DNA from: Mycoplasmopsis arginini
GTDB lineage: Bacteria; Bacillota_I; Bacilli_A; Mycoplasmatales; Metamycoplasmataceae
Assembly (NCBI RefSeq): GCF_900660725.1
Contig: NZ_LR215044.1
Span: 1 to 64,000, forward strand
DNA length: 64,000 nucleotides
Reading direction: 5' to 3'
Shown: positions 1 to 8,656 of the stretch, piece by piece
Layout of the letters: each line of letters starts with the position of its first letter
Position numbering within the stretch: position 1 is the stretch's first letter
Made by a program: the position numbers and the translations under genes
The notes under the pieces: generated by a model
The model's input: the letters and a program-made list of their open reading frames with translations, nothing else
What the model was told of the DNA's origin: nothing
The model's database searches: none

Positions 1-1362
1 ATGAAATATCAAGAAAAAGAATTAGATTTAAATGTAAGTAATCAAATGTTACAAACTGAGTTAAAGAATACAGCTAATTACAACATGGAATACGAAACAT
101 TTTTTTCAAAACTTAAATTAGTTTGTGTTGTTGAAGGACATGCTTATGTGTTAGCACCAGTATATTTAATTGAGAATTTAAAAACTATTTTCTATCAAAG
201 TATTCAGCGTGCAGTTAATAATGTTTTGGATAAAAAAGTTGTTTTAGTATTAATTTCTTCAATCACTGAAATCCAAAAAATTGTTGATACTGAAGAAGCA
301 GAGAAGATAATTAACAATCAAAAGGTAAGTAATGTAAAAAATAATTTAACTTTTGATAATTATGTTATTGGTAATTTTAATAAGATTACATTAAAAGCTG
401 CAAAACAAATTTGTATTCAATATAACGATAATTATAATCCTTTATTTATTTATTCAGGTAGTGGCTTAGGTAAAACACATTTATTACATGCTATTGGTAA
501 TGAGTTTACAAAAGGAAATAAAACTTGTTTATATATAAATCCTGACAGTTTGACAAGAAAGCTAGTAGAACAATTAAAATTAAGAAATCAAGAAGAAATA
601 AATAAGATTGTTGATGAACTTACGTCATATGATTGTTTAATGTTTGATGATGTTCAACAATATGGAAATAAAGAAAGTACTTTAAATGTATTATTCAATA
701 TTATTAATACAATGAAAACAAATGAAAAACAGATTATCTTTTGTGCTGATAAAAAACCAAACGAATTAGGCGGATTTGAACAGAGATTTTTAACAAGATT
801 TGAAGGCGGTTTAATAATGGAAATTAACGACCTTCAATTAGATGATGTAATTACAATATTAAAATTTAAACTTAAAGAAAATAATATTAATCCTGATTTA
901 TGAGAAGAAGAGTCATTACGATATATTGCAAGAAACTTTTCTTCTTCGATTAGAGCATTGGAAGGAGCAATAAGCAGAATAAAATTATTTGCTGAGGGTG
1001 ATGATTTCTTTACTTATGATCTTCGAACAATACAAGGAATTTTTAAAAATGTAACAAAAGCAACTGAATCTATCACCCCGGAAAGAATAATTGAAACAGT
1101 AAGTAAATATTATGGAATTGATAAGAAGAAAATTTCATCCAACACAAGAGTAAAAGAAATTGTTATACCAAGAAAAATTGTTATTTACTTATTAAAGAAT
1201 AATTTTAATTTTACACTTAAAGAAATTGGAAAACTTGTTGGCGATCAAGCACACTCAACAGTTATCGCCTCACTAAATTGAGTTGACGCTAATTTACAAA
1301 GTAATTCTGCTTTAAAAATAGCTATCGAAAAAATTCAAAATACATTAAAGAAAGTAATATAA
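1..1362 (+). CDS. dnaA: Chromosomal replication initiator DnaA
   Basis: DnaA binds DnaA boxes at oriC and opens the DNA for replication. The 453-residue frame reads through TGA codons at 901 and 1279 as Trp and ends with TAA at 1360. Visible are the AAA+ Walker A motif GSGLGKT at residues 153-159, Walker B FDD around 215-217, and the C-terminal DNA-binding signature DQAHSTV starting near residue 415. Length is typical for the family. It is followed 13 bases later by dnaN, the usual arrangement at the replication origin. The window starts exactly at this ATG, so any upstream DnaA boxes lie outside it; I see no clear box cluster in the short gap before dnaN. Confidence 0.97.
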
Positions 1363-1375
1363 AAAGGAAAAAAAT

Positions 1376-2473
1376 ATGGAATTAAAAATTAATAAATTAT
1401 TATTAGATAATGCAATTGAGAGAGTTGCTAAAGCGATTGAACCTAATCCCTTTATTCCGGAATTAAAAGGAATTTTGTTGATAGCTGAAGGAAATAAAAT
1501 TACCTTAATTGGTTCAAATGGTTCAATTAATATCAAACACGATATTGAAACATCATTAGATGCAGAAATTATATTGCCAGGAAGAATATTAGTTGATTTA
1601 TCTTTATTTAGAAACATAGTTAAAAAATTGGATAACGATATTATCTTAAAATCAAAAGAAAGCACTTTAGAATTAATAACCGAAAATGATCACTTTAGTT
1701 TAAATTTATATAATGTTTTTGAATACCCAATGCCAGATTTTTCAATTTATGGTGAACAAGTTAAAATTAACTGACAAAAATTAAAAAACATGGTTAGAAA
1801 TGTTGCTGTGGCTGCCTCAGTTTTAGAAACAAACATTATTTTATGTTGTATCAATATATCAGCTCAAAATAATCAATTAAAACTAGTTGCAACCGATAAA
1901 TATAGATATGCAGAAGAAATTATAGAAATTGATTCAAATGTTAACTTTAATATTTCAATATTAGCTAAAAACTTAAAGGATGTTCTAAACTTTGATTTTA
2001 ACGGCGATGTTATTCTAAACGTTTCGGATCAAAAAATATTATTTGTTCTAGATGGGACAACCATTGAATCAAAAGTTGTTGACCAAGTATATTTAGACGT
2101 ATCAAAAATTATTCCTAAGAGTTTTGCTAATGAGTTAATTATTACTAAAAAAGAATTAAATAATTTGCTAAATAAAGCATCAGTTATTATTTCTGAAAAC
2201 TACAATAAAATTAGATTGCACATTGCTCAAGATGTTTTAACAATTTCATCAACAAGAGAAGAAATTGCAAATGCTGAAATAAAGACACAAAAATTTAATT
2301 ACACTGATAGTGAATTAAAACTTGCTTTAAACTCAAGATTTTTAAAAGATGCAATTCAAAGCTTTGATGAAGATATAAAATTATCTTTCACATCTGACAA
2401 AATGAGAATTGTAATTACTTCTGATTCTAATCCTAAATTATTTCATTTAATTACACCACAAAGAGGATTCTAA
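1376..2473 (+). CDS. dnaN: DNA polymerase III beta sliding clamp
   Basis: This is the ring-shaped processivity clamp that holds DNA polymerase III on the template. The frame is 365 residues, normal for DnaN, with TGA at 1772 read as Trp. An AAAAGGAAAAAA ribosome-binding stretch precedes the ATG. Identification rests on overall family resemblance, on position directly after dnaA, and on the C-terminal end (HLITPQRGF), which resembles the conserved terminal strand of clamp proteins. The stop codon shares one base with the start of the next gene, so dnaN and the S4 protein are probably cotranscribed and translationally coupled. Confidence 0.95.
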
Positions 2474-2697
2474 TGAAAGTTGAAATATATGGAAAAGAAA
2501 TTAAATTAAGTCAATTTTTAAAAAAACTTAATTTATGTAGAACTGGAGGAATGGCAAAGTATTTTTTAACCATCCACACAGTTAAAATTAATGATAGAAT
2601 TGCTAATGGTAGAAATGCTACAATCCATGTTGGCGACACTGTTTGAGTAGATGACCAAATTTATTTAATCAAACAAGCACCTGAACAAAAACAATAA
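2473..2697 (+). CDS. Small S4-domain RNA-binding protein (YaaA/RlbA-like)
   Basis: A 74-residue protein whose ATG overlaps the dnaN stop by one base. The sequence shows the compact S4 fold pattern: a helix (LSQFLKKLNLCRTGGMAKYF), then VKINDRIANGRNATIHVGDTV, which is the typical V-x-VNG-x...GD signature seen in small S4 proteins such as B. subtilis YaaA. In Firmicutes an S4 protein of this size sits between dnaN and recF and is linked to 50S ribosome assembly. No recF follows here. TGA at 2644 is read as Trp. Function beyond RNA binding is inferred from family and position. Confidence 0.85.
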
Positions 2698-2763
2698 AAA
2701 AATAAAAAAAAATTAAATTAATATAAAATATTAACATACTATTTACATAATTAAGGAGACAAC

Positions 2764-2961
2764 ATGCCAGGAAGAGATCAATTAACAGGTCAAAAAGCAT
2801 TAAGTGGAAACAAAAGATCACACGCTTTAAACACATCTAAAAGAACATTTGACCTTAACTTGCAAAAAGTAACTGTTAAAACCGAAAACGGCGCTAAAAA
2901 AACTGTTAGAGTTACAGCCAAAAATGCTAGAACTTTAAAAAAATACGGTTTAGTAGCTTAA
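2764..2961 (+). CDS. rpmB: Large ribosomal subunit protein bL28
   Basis: A 65-residue basic ribosomal protein. It begins MPGRDQLTGQKALSGNKRSH, matching the bL28 N-terminal pattern in which a conserved G-x-x-x-x-GN segment is followed by basic residues; the C-terminal half (VTAKNARTLKKYG) matches the family tail. The start is preceded by a good ribosome-binding site (AAGGAG, 8 bases upstream) and by a TATAAAAT-like -10 element near 2720, so it has its own promoter. Strand and spacing place it between the dnaA-dnaN operon and the nucleosidase gene. Confidence 0.93.
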   Translation: MPGRDQLTGQKALSGNKRSHALNTSKRTFDLNLQKVTVKTENGAKKTVRVTAKNARTLKKYGLVA

Positions 2962-3033
2962 TTCATATATATAATAAGTTCTTGGATTGCCAAGAATTTT
3001 TTATTATTAATAAAATAGAATAAGGATTTTTTA

Positions 3034-3738
3034 ATGGAAGAATTAACATTATTTGTTTTAGCTGAATCTGAAGAATTTGATTTAGATGTAGATAATAATT
3101 TATTAGAAAAAAAACTGTTTGAGAAAAACTCAATAGTTTTATCTTTATATTTAAACAAAAAAATAAATAAAAGGTTTGCTATTTTAATATCAGGTGTTGG
3201 CAAAGTTAATGCTGCTTTTTCATTAACTAATTCGTTTGCAATTCTAAAAGACAATAATTTTATTGTTTCAAAGATTATTAATTTAGGGCCTGCTGGTTCT
3301 TTAAAATTAGATAAAATTGGTGAAACTTATTTAATTGATAAAGCTTATTATTTTGATGTAAACTTAACAGCAATTCCTAATTATAAAATTGGACAATTGC
3401 CAAATAACCAATATGAGTTTCAAACTTCATTAACTTTAAATAACCAAATTAATAATTCTTTAGGTTTAAATATAAAAAGTAAAAATATTTTAAGTGCTGA
3501 TCGTTTTTTTAATCAAAAAGATATTAATAACATTGAAACAAATTTTAATAATATTTCATTACTGGATATGGAAAGCACTTCTTTAATTCATTGTGCAAAT
3601 AATTTAGGAATAGAAATTTCTAGCTTAAAAATTGTGTCTGATTTATTAAACCAAAAAGAAAATTTTTACTTAACTAAGAAAGAAGTTTGAAAATCAAAAG
3701 TTACAGAAATTTTAGAATTACTTATCAGAGGTTTATAA
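3034..3738 (+). CDS. 5'-methylthioadenosine/S-adenosylhomocysteine nucleosidase-like protein
   Basis: A 234-residue protein of the PNP/UDP phosphorylase superfamily, MtnN branch, which splits adenine from S-adenosylhomocysteine or methylthioadenosine to clear methylation by-products. Visible motifs: SGVGKVNAA near residue 52, LGPAGSL near 89 (consensus is usually NTGSAG-like), SADRFF around 156, DMES (substrate-binding Met-Glu) around 180, and K-I-V-SD. The Asp after the final Ser matches the general acid. TGA at 3688 is read as Trp. It ends one base before tatD, suggesting one transcript nucleosidase-tatD-rsmA. Divergence in the LGPAGSL loop leaves exact substrate preference open. Confidence 0.82.
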
Positions 3739-3739
3739 T

Positions 3740-4510
3740 ATGGAATTAAAATATATCGATATCCACACACATCCTTTTAAAGAATATTATGATGATCCTT
3801 ATCAAATAGTTTCCCATTGAAAAACTCAAGATATGGAAAAATTATTTATTGTTGGAACATCAAAAGAGGATTCAGTTGAACTTTTGGAATTATGTAATAA
3901 AGATAAGGATTTTTTGCATCCCATTATTGGAATTCATCCAACTTTAGCAACCGGTAAGAAAGATGGTGATTTTTTAGAATCAATTATCAATGAAGAAGTT
4001 ATTGGAATTGGTGAAATTGGACTTGATTATCATTATGATGATTCTCCGTCTAAAGAAATTCAATACGAAAGTTTTATATCTCAGCTTGAAGTGGCTAAAA
4101 AACATAATATCGTCGCAATGTTACATATTCGTGATGCATTAGATGATGCTTTTGAAATAATTACAAGACCAGAATACAAAGACTTAAAGATTGTTATGCA
4201 TTCATTTAGTGGTGATTTAAATTTTGTTAAAAGAGTTTTACCTTTTGAAAATATTTACTTTTCAATTTCTGGAGTTGTAACTTTTAAAAACGCCAAACCT
4301 TTACAAGAAGCCGTTTTAAATATTCCAATCGAAAGAATGTTTTGTGAAACAGATACTCCTTATTTAGCACCAACTCCTATGCGAGGCAAACCAAATATTA
4401 GTCCATATGTAAAATACACATATCAATATATTGCTAATCTAAAAAATCTTAGCGAGGTAGAATTTGTAACTCAAATAAGAAAAAACATTAAAAAGGTATT
4501 TGGTATTTAA
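3740..4510 (+). CDS. tatD: TatD family metal-dependent hydrolase (DNase)
   Basis: A 256-residue TIM-barrel metallohydrolase of the TatD family, implicated in 3'-5' DNA exonuclease or repair activity. The true start is the ATG at 3740; the Trp TGA at 3818 hides the first 31 codons if standard code is used. Metal-site motifs are present in order: IDIHTH at residues 6-11, GEIGLDYHYD around 94, MLHIR around 128, HSFSG around 154, and ETDTPYLAPTP near 203. Its ATG follows the nucleosidase stop by one base and its stop precedes the rsmA ATG by one base, so this is a tight three-gene operon. Confidence 0.92.
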
Positions 4511-4511
4511 T

Positions 4512-5291
4512 ATGGAAGTAATTGCAAAAAAGAGTTTTGGGCAAAACTTTTTAATTAATAAAAAGATTCAAAAGCGTATAGTTGAAGCTGCTGAAGTAAA
4601 AGATGAGGACGTTATTGAAATAGGTCCAGGACTAGGAGCAATAACTAATTTGATAATAAATGAGGTTAAAACATTAGATGCTTATGAATTAGATAAGGAA
4701 ATTTTTAGTCTTTGAATAGAAAAAAAATTACCAAAAAACATTAATTTTATTAATCAAGATTTTTTAGAATCTAATTTAGCTTTTGATTCTAAAAGAGTGG
4801 TCGTTGGGAATATTCCATATAATATTACTTCACCAATCATTTTTAAATTAATAGAAAATCATCACTTTATCAAAAGGGCTACTATAATGGTTCAAAAAGA
4901 AGTTGGTGAAAGATTAATAGCCATAATTGGAACTAAAAGTTATAGCAAATTATCAGTTTCAATTCAAAGTGTTGCAAAAGTTTCTAAAGTTTTAGTCGCA
5001 AAAGCAAGCGATTTTAGCCCTGCTCCTAAAGTTGATTCAATGGTTGTTAAAATAGAGTTTTTTGAAAACCTTGATTTTAACTTAGACAATTTTCTTTTAT
5101 TCATTAAAAAGTGCTTTCAATTTAAAAGAAAAAAACTAATTAATAACTTATTATCTGATTATGATAAAGATACAATTATTAAAATTTTTAATGATTTAAA
5201 TATCAATTTATTAGTAAGACCAGAAAACATCAGTATAGCGGAATATAAACAATTGTTTTTAGAGTTTTCAAAAATCATTAAAAATTCATAA
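4512..5291 (+). CDS. rsmA: 16S rRNA dimethyladenosine transferase RsmA (KsgA)
   Basis: RsmA adds four methyl groups to two adjacent adenines near the 3' end of 16S rRNA. The 259-residue protein begins MEVIAKKSFGQNFL, the conserved KsgA N-terminus, then shows the SAM motif EIGPGLGAIT and the catalytic NIPYNI motif (NPPY-type) near residue 98. TGA at 4713 is read as Trp. An in-frame TTG twelve bases upstream could extend the frame, but the ATG at 4512 lies one base after the tatD stop and gives the standard N-terminus, so I prefer it. TatD-RsmA adjacency is common in Firmicutes and mollicutes. Confidence 0.95.
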
Positions 5292-5351
5292 AATAAAAAA
5301 TAAATTTTTATATATATTATAATATTTAATATATTTCTCAAAAAATATATT

Positions 5352-5379
5352 AACACACAACCCACAAGTGTGTTTTTAT
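5352..5379 (+). terminator. Intrinsic terminator after rsmA
   Basis: AACACAC (5352-5358) pairs with GTGTGTT (5368-5374), followed by a T-rich run. It ends the nucleosidase-tatD-rsmA transcript before the tRNA promoter. Confidence 0.7.
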
Positions 5380-5425
5380 TTACTTTTTTCTAAAAAATAA
5401 AATTAAAATTTTTTAGAAAAAGGCT

Positions 5426-5431
5426 TATAAT
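5426..5431 (+). promoter_or_regulatory. -10 element of the tRNA-Cys/tRNA-Arg unit
   Basis: A perfect TATAAT lies 27 bases upstream of tRNA-Cys, in a region with no coding sequence. No convincing -35 is visible, as is usual in mycoplasmas. Confidence 0.5.
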
Positions 5432-5457
5432 ATTTAAGCAATAAAAAAATAAGTGTT

Positions 5458-5532
5458 GCCACCATAGCCAAACGGCCAAGGCATAGGTCTGCAACACCTT
5501 GATTACCGGTTCGAATCCGGTTGGTGGCTCCA
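5458..5532 (+). tRNA. tRNA-Cys (anticodon GCA)
   Basis: Acceptor GCCACCA pairs with TGGTGGC; the anticodon loop CTGCAAC sits on an AGGT/ACCT stem, giving anticodon GCA; the T arm is CCGGTTCGAATCCGG. CCA is encoded at the 3' end. It lies six bases before tRNA-Arg, probably on the same transcript. Confidence 0.95.
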
Positions 5533-5538
5533 ATAAAT

Positions 5539-5615
5539 GCGCCCGTAGCTCAATTGGACAGAGTGTTTGGTTACGGCCCAAGAGGTTGCGGGTTCGACTC
5601 CTGCCGGGCGCGCCA
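5539..5615 (+). tRNA. tRNA-Arg (anticodon ACG)
   Basis: Acceptor GCGCCCG pairs with CGGGCGC; the anticodon arm TTTGG/CCAAG encloses TTACGGC, giving ACG (read as ICG for CGN codons). The T arm is GCGGGTTCGACTCCTGC. CCA is encoded. Confidence 0.95.
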
Positions 5616-5634
5616 AATCAATAAAAATGACCGA

Positions 5635-5656
5635 AAAAAACGCAAACGCGTTTTTT
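5635..5656 (+). terminator. Intrinsic terminator after the tRNA pair
   Basis: AAAAAACGC (5635-5643) and GCGTTTTTT (5648-5656) form a perfect stem with a four-base loop and a T-rich tail. Confidence 0.8.
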
Positions 5657-5767
5657 ATTTTTCGCCTTTTATTTTATAGGTTTAATTAAAAATAATAAAA
5701 TAATTATGTGGGGAAACCTTTTTTAAAAGTTTTACTCACAAAATTGTTTAAGGAGCATTTATAAATT

Positions 5768-6562
5768 ATGACACAAATGAAAAACAAATTTAAAAACGTT
5801 ATTGTTAAAGTTCCGGCATCATCAATGGTGGATGGAATTACATCAGCCCCAGAACTAGGGGAACCAATTTACGATTTAGCATTGCTTCAACATAATAAAT
5901 ATATCGAAGCTTTAAAAAGCTGTGGTGTTAATGTTACAGTTTGTCCAAAAAATGAACAATTCCCAGACTCATGCTTTGTTGAGGATACAGCTGTAATTGT
6001 AACCGGTGAAATTGCAATTTTATCTAACCCCGGCGCAGCTTCACGTAATGGTGAAAAGCACGAAATGTTACCATATCTAGAAAAATTCTTTGATAAAGAC
6101 CATCTATTCAAAATTGAAGCACCAGGAACATTAGACGGTGGCGATGTTATGATGGTTGGCGATACATACTATGTAGGTATGTCTGAAAGAACCAATAGAG
6201 AAGGAATTCGTCAATTCCACAACATTTTAGCAAGTGCAGGTAAAAAATGTATCCCAGTTCCAATGACTGAAATGCTTCACTTAAAAACAGGTGTTAACTA
6301 CTTAGAACACAACAACCTATTAATTTCAGGTGAATTCTTACACTATCCAACATTTAAAGGCTTCAACCAAATCGTTGTAGATAAAAGTGAAGGATATGCA
6401 GCAAACTGTATTTGAGTAAACGAAACAGTTATTGTTCCTGAAGGATATCCAAATGTTTTAAAAGCAGTTCAAGACTTAGGGATCTACAGAGTGATAACCT
6501 GTGATACATCTGAATATAAAAAATTAGACGGTGGACTAAGCTGTTTATCATTAAGATTTTAA
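5768..6562 (+). CDS. DDAH-like guanidino-modifying hydrolase
   Basis: A 264-residue member of the amidinotransferase/ADI/DDAH superfamily. Its length and motifs fit dimethylarginine dimethylaminohydrolase (methylated arginine to citrulline plus methylamine), not the 410-residue arginine deiminase encoded at 53.7 kb. The catalytic triad is visible: Glu72/Asp73 in FVEDTAV, His171 in HLKTGV, and Cys259 in GGLSCLSLRF, six residues from the end. TGA at 6413 is Trp. A ribosome-binding site AAGGAG lies 12 bases upstream. Many codons end in C, as in the arc genes, suggesting high expression. Product citrulline could enter ArcB/ArcC. The substrate is inferred; another N-substituted guanidine is possible. 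Confidence 0.8.
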
Positions 6563-6581
6563 TTAGATTAATTAAAAGCCT

Positions 6582-6619
6582 AAAAATACGACAAAGCCTA
6601 AAAACTTTGTCGTATTTTT
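6582..6619. terminator. Bidirectional terminator between the DDAH-like gene and gpmI
   Basis: A perfect 15-base stem, AAAAATACGACAAAG (6582-6596) with CTTTGTCGTATTTTT (6605-6619), eight-base loop, with A-rich and T-rich flanks serving both converging genes. Confidence 0.88.
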
Positions 6620-6630
6620 GTTAACTTTTT

Positions 6631-8148
6631 TTATTTAAATTTTTTAATTAAACTAATTCCTGTCATTTCGTTAGGTTTTTGAATTCCTAAATAATCTAAA
6701 ATTGAAGGAGCAACATCACATAAAGAACCATTGTTAAGTTCAATTGTTTTATCGGTAGTTATAAACATCACCGGATTATTAGTATGTTTTGTTGCTGGTT
6801 TATTATTTTCGTCTTCCGTTACTTCGGCATTACCATGATCTGCAGTTATAAATCAGGTAACTTTATCTTTATTTTCGGAAACATATTTTAGTATGCGTTC
6901 AAATTGCTCATCTAAAAATTCAATTGCCTTAATTGTGGCTTTTAAATTTCCGGTATGTCCAACCATATCCGGATTAGCATAATTCATAATTACAAAGTCA
7001 TAATCCTCAATTTTATTTAATAACTCATCAGTAATTTCTTTTGCAGACATATGTGGATAATCTGCAAAAGATTCAGCTTTGATGCTATCAACCAAAATTC
7101 GATCTTCATTTTTATAAATTATTTCTTTTCCGCCGTCCATAAAGAAAGTTACATGTGCATATTTTTGTGTTTCAGCTAATCTTAATTGTTTTAAATTATT
7201 ATTAGCAATAACTTCACCTAGCGGGTTATTTACTTCCATTTCTTTAAAAGCAATTTTTGAATCTATTCCCTCATATTTCATTAATGAAGCAAATAAATTA
7301 ACCTTTATATTATTTTTGCCTTTGTATTTATATAAATTGCTATTTAAAATTAAGTGGCTTAGTTGTCTTGCTCGATCTGGTCTAAAGTTAAAAAATATAA
7401 CGTTGTCATTGTCTTTTAAAAATAAGCCCTTTTCACCTTGAGCAGGAACAAAAAATTCATCATATATTTCTTTTTTGTACTGTTCTTCTATATAAGTATT
7501 AACATCTTTGAAAACATTTTGACTTTTACCTAAGATAGCTTCAAAAGCAAGCTCATTTCTTTCAAAAATTTGATCACGATCCATTGCATAAAAACGACCT
7601 GAAATACTTGAAACTGGATAATTAAAATCTTTAGACAACTGATTTAATGTTATTATAGAATCCTTAATTGATTGAGGTTTAACATCCCTACCATCACCAA
7701 AGATATGAATAGAAACTTTCTTAAGCCCTTTTTCATTTGCTAATTTCATTATTTCAAATAAATGATTATCTAATGAATGAACACCACCATTACTTAAAAG
7801 ACCCATTAAATGTAGTGTTGTATTATTTTTAATTGAATCATCAATTAATTCGTTTAACACTTCATTTTTCTTAAAATTACCCGTTTTAATCTCATTGTTA
7901 ATTAAAGAAAGTCCCGTGTAAACAATTCTTCCAGCTCCAATATTTAAATGACCAACTTCTGAGTTCCCGATTTGATTTTTAGGAAGTCCAACAAATTCTC
8001 CTGAGGCTTGTAAAACCGAATTAGGACACATTGCAAATAAATAATCAAAAATTGGATGAAAAGCTTGTGCAAAGGCATTACCTTGTGTTTCTTTTCTTAA
8101 ACCAAGCCCATCAATTATTGTTAAAATTATTTTCTTTTTATTATTCAT
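6631..8148 (-). CDS. gpmI: 2,3-bisphosphoglycerate-independent phosphoglycerate mutase
   Basis: A 505-residue two-domain Mn-dependent enzyme of the alkaline-phosphatase superfamily that interconverts 3- and 2-phosphoglycerate in glycolysis. It starts [18 protein letters not shown], with the first metal Asp in IDG. The catalytic serine lies in [18 protein letters not shown] near residue 62, and further metal ligands in DGRD and in the C-terminal ADHGNAE. TGA at 6853-6855 (minus strand) is Trp, and the true end is the TAA at 6631. Its length equals that of typical bacterial GpmI. It converges on the DDAH-like gene across a shared terminator. Confidence 0.95.
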
Positions 8149-8364
8149 TTATTACCCCTTTAATTTATTGTAAATTTGACTTATTTAAAATAGAAATTTT
8201 ATTTTAATTTTTAGGTTTATATTTAACACTAAACTATAAAAATTCTAATACAAAAAATATTTAAAATCATATTATCAAATATTAATTAAATACAAAAAAC
8301 GGTAAAAAGAAGGCTTAAGTGCCATTTTTTAAGGTTTGGATTAATAAAGTTATATAATTTAAGG

Positions 8365-8425
8365 TACCTGTTATATATTAAATTTTTATATCTTTTTTAT
8401 CAAATATGTTAGTAAATAACAGGTA
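8365..8425. repeat. Inverted repeat with 41-base spacer
   Basis: TACCTGTTAT (8365-8374) and its exact complement ATAACAGGTA (8416-8425). Pairing continues inward with mismatches (about 17 positions per arm). Too long a loop for a classical terminator; could be a regulatory or cruciform element. Confidence 0.5.
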
Positions 8426-8500
8426 TAAACTTTATATTTTTTATTTTTAAATCAACCTCACTTTCAAACAAATTTCAATATATTCATTGAAATAAACAAT

Positions 8501-8555
8501 ATAATGAATCCAAAAGTTGGACCAAGTAATTTGGAAAAACTCTTGGATTCATTAT
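8501..8555. repeat. Palindromic repeat, copy A (IS-end-like)
   Basis: A 55-base imperfect palindrome: arms of 25 bases around GTAAT, with the outer 13 bases perfect. It reads ATAATGAATCCAAAAGTTGG at the left. Copies B (55069) and C (63022) are similar but inverted. The GTTGGACCAA segment resembles ends of IS3-family elements. Confidence 0.75.
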
Positions 8556-8656
8556 ACAATCGTTACATTTTCTCTATATTTATTTTATTATTTAATTTTA
8601 ATATAAATCAAACTATAAATCAAACCAAGAAATTTAGAGGAGTAAATAAATTTATT

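Larger units (their letters stand above)
8149..8656. other. 508-base intergenic region with two inverted repeats
   Basis: AT-rich region between divergent gpmI and the DUF885 gene. It contains an interrupted inverted repeat (8365-8425) and palindrome copy A (8501-8555). A frame open upstream of the DUF885 ATG runs through the palindrome but has no ribosome-binding site. No other gene is seen. Confidence 0.6.

Noticed and set aside
1345-1665. 106-residue minus-strand frame inside dnaN
   Set aside because: Shadow of dnaN, no ribosome-binding site, low-complexity Leu/Ser/Phe composition typical of antisense frames.
5390-5581. 63-residue minus-strand frame across the tRNA genes
   Set aside because: It is the antisense of tRNA-Cys and tRNA-Arg.
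8504-8656. 51-codon N-terminal extension of the DUF885 protein from ATG 8504
   Set aside because: It translates palindrome A, has no ribosome-binding site, and would put a second non-family segment before the membrane anchor.
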